From: Paragonimus westermani
Taxonomy: Eukaryota; Platyhelminthes; Trematoda; Plagiorchiida; Troglotrematidae
Assembly (NCBI GenBank): GCA_008508345.1
Contig: QNGE01001743.1
Span: forward strand, 26,762 to 90,761
Reading direction: 5' to 3'
Length of the DNA stretch: 64,000 nt
Each line of letters opens with the position of its first letter. Position 1 is the stretch's first letter. The notes below the pieces were generated by a model. That model did no database searches, had not been told where the DNA came from, and saw only the letters and a program-made list of their open reading frames with translations. Made by a program: the position numbers and the translations under genes. Below are positions 60,800-64,000 of this stretch, piece after piece.

Positions 60800-60929
60800 A
60801 AAACTTGTATGATTCGAATTATCTTAAAACTGTAACGACATACATAGAGAATATCACCAAAATAAATTGTTGTATTGATGAAAACGACAGATCACGCTTG
60901 GAAAACTTTACTTTTCTCCGTCTGAAAAG
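60800..60929 (+). CDS. Exon following 60570-60677, unknown protein
   Basis: Acceptor TCTTGGTTTTCTTGGAAAG ends at 60799. The block is open for 130 bases to a consensus donor AAAAG/GTGAGA at 60929/60930, entering in phase 1 and leaving in phase 2. It encodes NLYDSNYLKTVTTYIENI, then CCIDENDRSRLENFTFLRLK, polar and probably helical. A following acceptor TTACATTTTTCAAAG (61248) would continue in phase 2 but meets TAG after about 11 codons, so the next true exon is uncertain. Confidence 0.48.
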
Positions 60930-61297
60930 GTGAGAGCATACTGAAAATGATTACGAAACATCTTCAACACACCATACTAAAAACCGTCTAATTAGATTAC
61001 GACAACGCATGTGACCAAAAGATACTTGTGAAATTACTTAATTCGCCCTATATGCCTCACATAAACATAATTAAAACTGGTACAACACACCAACTATGTG
61101 AACAGAACAACGACAGATACATAGTAATGGGAAAAAATTCAAAGTAAGGGAAGAAAGCAACTGAACTGTAAGCTTTCAAAAGATACATGTCATAATCTTT
61201 AAAATCTGGTTAAAACTGAGTGCCTACACTAACTTACATTTTTCAAAGGGATACCTCATGTAACAGTCAAGGTCATGTCAGATAGAGATAATTTTAG

Positions 61298-61600
61298 GAT
61301 AACGAAAATGAAAATCTAAATTATTTAGCCGATATTTGTGAAAATGGTTCCATAAAAAATGGGCAGGAAATTGTGCCTCGAAGAGGGCAACATGAAAACG
61401 CGGACTTTTACAAAACAATGGGCGCACATCTAGACAGGACTTTGTTACTTATTCAAAATCGACGGTATTTAGCAGATCTCGTGAACTGTCTAACCAATAC
61501 CGAATTTGTCTTCGGACTTCATGGAATATTTCCGCACGTTACATCGATTTTTAGAAACAAGAATGACTTGCAGATTTACATGTTCAATGGGGGACTGTAA
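61298..61600 (+). CDS. Candidate terminal exon, unknown protein
   Basis: After AATTTTAG (61297) the plus strand is open for 100 codons to TAA at 61598. It encodes DNENENLNYLADICENGS, a basic patch VPRRGQHENADFYKTM, and LLIQNRRYLADLVNCLTN, natural-looking globular sequence. Its entry phase (0) does not match the phase 2 donor at 60929, so it is either preceded by an undetected exon or belongs to another transcript. No family recognised. Confidence 0.4.
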   Translation, partial: DNENENLNYLADICENGSIKNGQEIVPRRGQHENADFYKTMGAHLDRTLLLIQNRRYLADLVNCLTNTEFVFGLHGIFPHVTSIFRNKNDLQIYMFNGGL

Positions 61601-63394
61601 ACTTATCACGGAACCTATGACGATTAGTGGAACATGTGGTCTTCCAAAACTTGCCAGATAGAATTAATAACTACATGTTACATGACAAAACGAATATAGC
61701 ATTACCAAACAGTTGTTGCCGCGAAACGCGAAAAAAACATTGACAGACAGCTCATGCAAGTATGCGATTACTATCGAATTTCGATGTCAGTTTGCTACAT
61801 ACAGCCGAAATGTAGATTGAAGGGGTTGTTGAACAAAACAGAAGAATTGCCAAGTGGTATATTAAGAACGGAAGAAACGTAAATGGTAACGGTAGATTCT
61901 CATGCAATCGTGAGACAAACAGGTGAGGTATTTTTGTTTCTCAAAACAGTTTATCGTGCACAGCTTTTGTATAATGGTAAGTAACCACACACACGTGGTT
62001 AGCATTCAGTAAGGAGTAACAGCATACCAGGAGGTTCGTGTTATTGTGAACGGGTGTTTGTACATTGACTTTCATATGTGTTGGTTATAAATGTTCTGTT
62101 GATCACATGCAAGTTTTAAACATAAACATGTACAACATTTACCTTGTTGTAATTGTGGAACTGACAACTTTGATCACTTGGAGATGTAAGTGATGTAGCA
62201 GCATACAGTACAAAGGGCTTCCCTCAGATGTTATTAGGTACATTTTCAAAGAAAGCGTCCTCGAGTAGGCAGAGTTCAAAAATGGACATGAAATTTGTTA
62301 GTCAGTAAAGTTTCCAGACTTCGTTTGGATTGTTATGTGTTCTTAATGGCTTTAACTGAGTACGGCAGTTTGTTCCAAATGCAGGAATATTTAACCAGGA
62401 AAAAAATGGACAGTTTTTTCAGGAGTTAAAGGCCGACAGAGTACATTTCTTTTTTTATGAGGCTATGTTGCAAACGGATCACGGAAGTGACATTGAATAT
62501 ACATGAATGCAAGCTTAAGCTTGGGTCGTCGTAGTTAGTGGAGATCTAGTGCAATTTTATGATGGCAATCTCTGGAGCTCAAGAAAGATAGATAACCAAG
62601 TAAACATTTTGTACTTGCCCCCGGTTACTTTTCAGAGCTGGCTCATCAGACCTAAACAAAGCCGATCCACATTTGTTTATTAGTAATATCTAGAATGCCT
62701 GATGGTCAAGACAGGCGGAACAGTCTTCTGTTAATTCCAGTCAATTACTGAGCTACAAGAACTTCCAAGACATCTCCAACCTCAACAAACGTGATAAATT
62801 TACACATTACAGGAGTGAAATTCGAGTCTATTATGAATCTCAATAGATGATGGGAGGGAATTTCCTCTAGATCTGAAAGCTCTAACCCACCGTCAGTAAT
62901 GTATTATTTGAAATTAGCCGAATCCACAACTGCTCACAAGGCAGCATCCCTACAGTTAACTGAATAATTTTTCACGTTTTCTGCATTTAAATTACCGCTG
63001 GCATTGGTTTCGTAATAGCATATTGAACTTGTGTTTGCTCGTCGATGTGCTTTGGTCCTCGCACTGATTGATAGATTAATACACAACAGCGTGTTCAATC
63101 TCATAAAACGTTAACACTTTGCATAACATAGCTATAAATTTTTATCCGTGAATACTATCATGCAGTCAACTGGATTGGAGCGATAAAAAATTCCAACGTG
63201 ACGGTTCATGCAATTTGTGGTAACGCAAGGATGATTGAGCATGGAAAATCAGCACGTTCTAACACTCAGCAACTCAATATGCTCTGAAAATTTTGCCTAA
63301 AAAATGGATAACAAAGCATGTGGCTGAGAAGAAGCTCACTGACGGAGAGCATGCAAAACTTTATATATGAGTCATTTTGTTGGACACAATAACC
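61601..63394. other. No gene recognised
   Basis: A hammerhead-like start CTGATGAGCCAGCTCTGAAA on the minus strand near 62.64 kb lacks a pairing stem II and is not called. Otherwise nothing is recognised. Confidence 0.4.
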
Positions 63395-63634
63395 ATGGGA
63401 GAAGATTCTGAAATACAATACAATCGGTGTCAGAAGTTTCGTCAACAATTTAAGGTAGGATACAAAGGTGACGCTCGTGAAACAGTCAGATGCAGTGCCA
63501 ATGTGTTGAGACCAAACCGTACGAATAAGCTACGGTGTTTAAGATTTCTTTTGAAAAGAAATATAAAGTACACTGAAGTAATATCATCTAATGGAAAAAC
63601 TGAGGTCATATTGAAACTCAAACTGGAACGATGA
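63395..63634 (+). CDS. Small basic hypothetical protein, 79 residues
   Basis: ATG at 63395 sits in a strong Kozak-like context (ACCATGG) and opens 79 codons to TGA. The protein is strongly basic: after an acidic start (MGEDSEIQY) come repeated Lys/Arg clusters (KLRCLRFLLKRNIKY) and an end in ILKLKLER. There is no signal peptide, membrane segment or zinc-finger spacing. A donor-like AAG/GTAGGA lies at about codon 20, so splicing is possible. No family recognised. Confidence 0.4.
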   Translation: MGEDSEIQYNRCQKFRQQFKVGYKGDARETVRCSANVLRPNRTNKLRCLRFLLKRNIKYTEVISSNGKTEVILKLKLER

Positions 63635-64000
63635 GATATAGAAGAATGTTTCAAACGAATCATATTTAGGCAAGAATACTGATATTCATGTCAACAAGAA
63701 TGCTACTACGGAGCAGTGTGTATGTGTATGGGTGCTGGTTCATTCACTGCCAGTTCAACGTTTTTGTCAGTAATGATCATTTCTCAAATTTTCATTTGAT
63801 TATCACTGATTTGCTTGGCACGATTACTTCTAGCTAAATATAACTATTATTTATCGGCCAGAATTCACTGTGGCCCATTCTTTCAAGAACCATATTGTTC
63901 TTTTCCGGTCAAATTGCGCACGGCGACCTACACGGTTTTCATCTGTTTACTGTTTGCTTTTATATACATCAGCAATATCATGAATCTAAACTGCAGTTAG
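63635..64000. other. Window end; hydrophobic frame only
   Basis: A plus-strand frame (63815-64000, from TTG) ends with a hydrophobic stretch (VFICLLFAFIYIS) and TAG. There is no supporting signal, and it may be chance. Confidence 0.3.

Noticed and set aside
62625..62660. CTGATGAGCCAGCTCTGAAA on the minus strand as a hammerhead core
   Set aside because: The bases between CTGATGA and GAAA do not pair as stem II and no stem I was found. It is probably chance.
1..64000. CRISPR array, prophage or bacterial operon content
   Set aside because: No regularly spaced direct repeats and no prokaryotic gene organisation were seen. All long frames are eukaryotic retroelement or exon-like.

Overview
The window is AT-rich, gene-poor, repeat-laden nuclear DNA from a eukaryote, most likely an animal. 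There are no bacterial-style operons. The long open frames belong to retroelements, and the other plausible coding pieces are short blocks bounded by GT/AG splice signals. Several Penelope-like elements (PLEs) with GIY-YIG endonucleases, plus a tRNA-like short element carrying a hammerhead ribozyme, resemble repeats known from parasitic flatworms, where schistosome satellite/SINE-like repeats carry hammerheads. A trematode or other flatworm is my best guess. This is an inference and was not tested against a database.

Layout, left to right. A tRNA-like SINE head lies at the left edge (8-117, minus). A broken PLE (about 5.69-7.67 kb, minus) is flanked by inverted terminal repeats, each holding a hammerhead motif. 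An isolated 123-residue ORF lies at 9.28 kb. A composite repeat at 11.44-11.78 kb holds two tRNA-like modules facing each other and a textbook hammerhead on the minus strand. The centrepiece is an 820-codon PLE reverse transcriptase/GIY-YIG ORF (14.53-16.99 kb, minus) with all catalytic motifs and a conserved hammerhead-like 3' tail. A heavily decayed PLE (22.09-23.93 kb, plus) is followed by a thioredoxin-fold fragment (24.7 kb). From 27 to 38 kb there are scattered candidate exons, a third tRNA-like copy and a putative solo LTR (38.71-39.37 kb). Another decayed PLE (40.05-41.34 kb, minus), a further tRNA-like copy (47.92 kb), a second copy of the composite repeat (56.86-57.48 kb) and a PLE 3' fragment (57.88-58.41 kb) follow. 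The right part (45-64 kb) has the best host-gene evidence, especially two plus-strand exons at 60.57-60.93 kb joined by a 122-base intron with compatible phase.

The elements share one theme. PLEs supply reverse transcriptase and nuclease, while self-cleaving hammerhead motifs occur in PLE terminal repeats, at PLE 3' ends and in a non-coding tRNA-headed element. At least two PLE lineages are present: one like the 820-codon ORF (also the 58 kb fragment), and another shared by the 5.8, 22 and 40 kb remnants. Only the first has an intact frame. Host gene models are partial, with no function assigned except the thioredoxin-like piece. All splice calls were made by eye.
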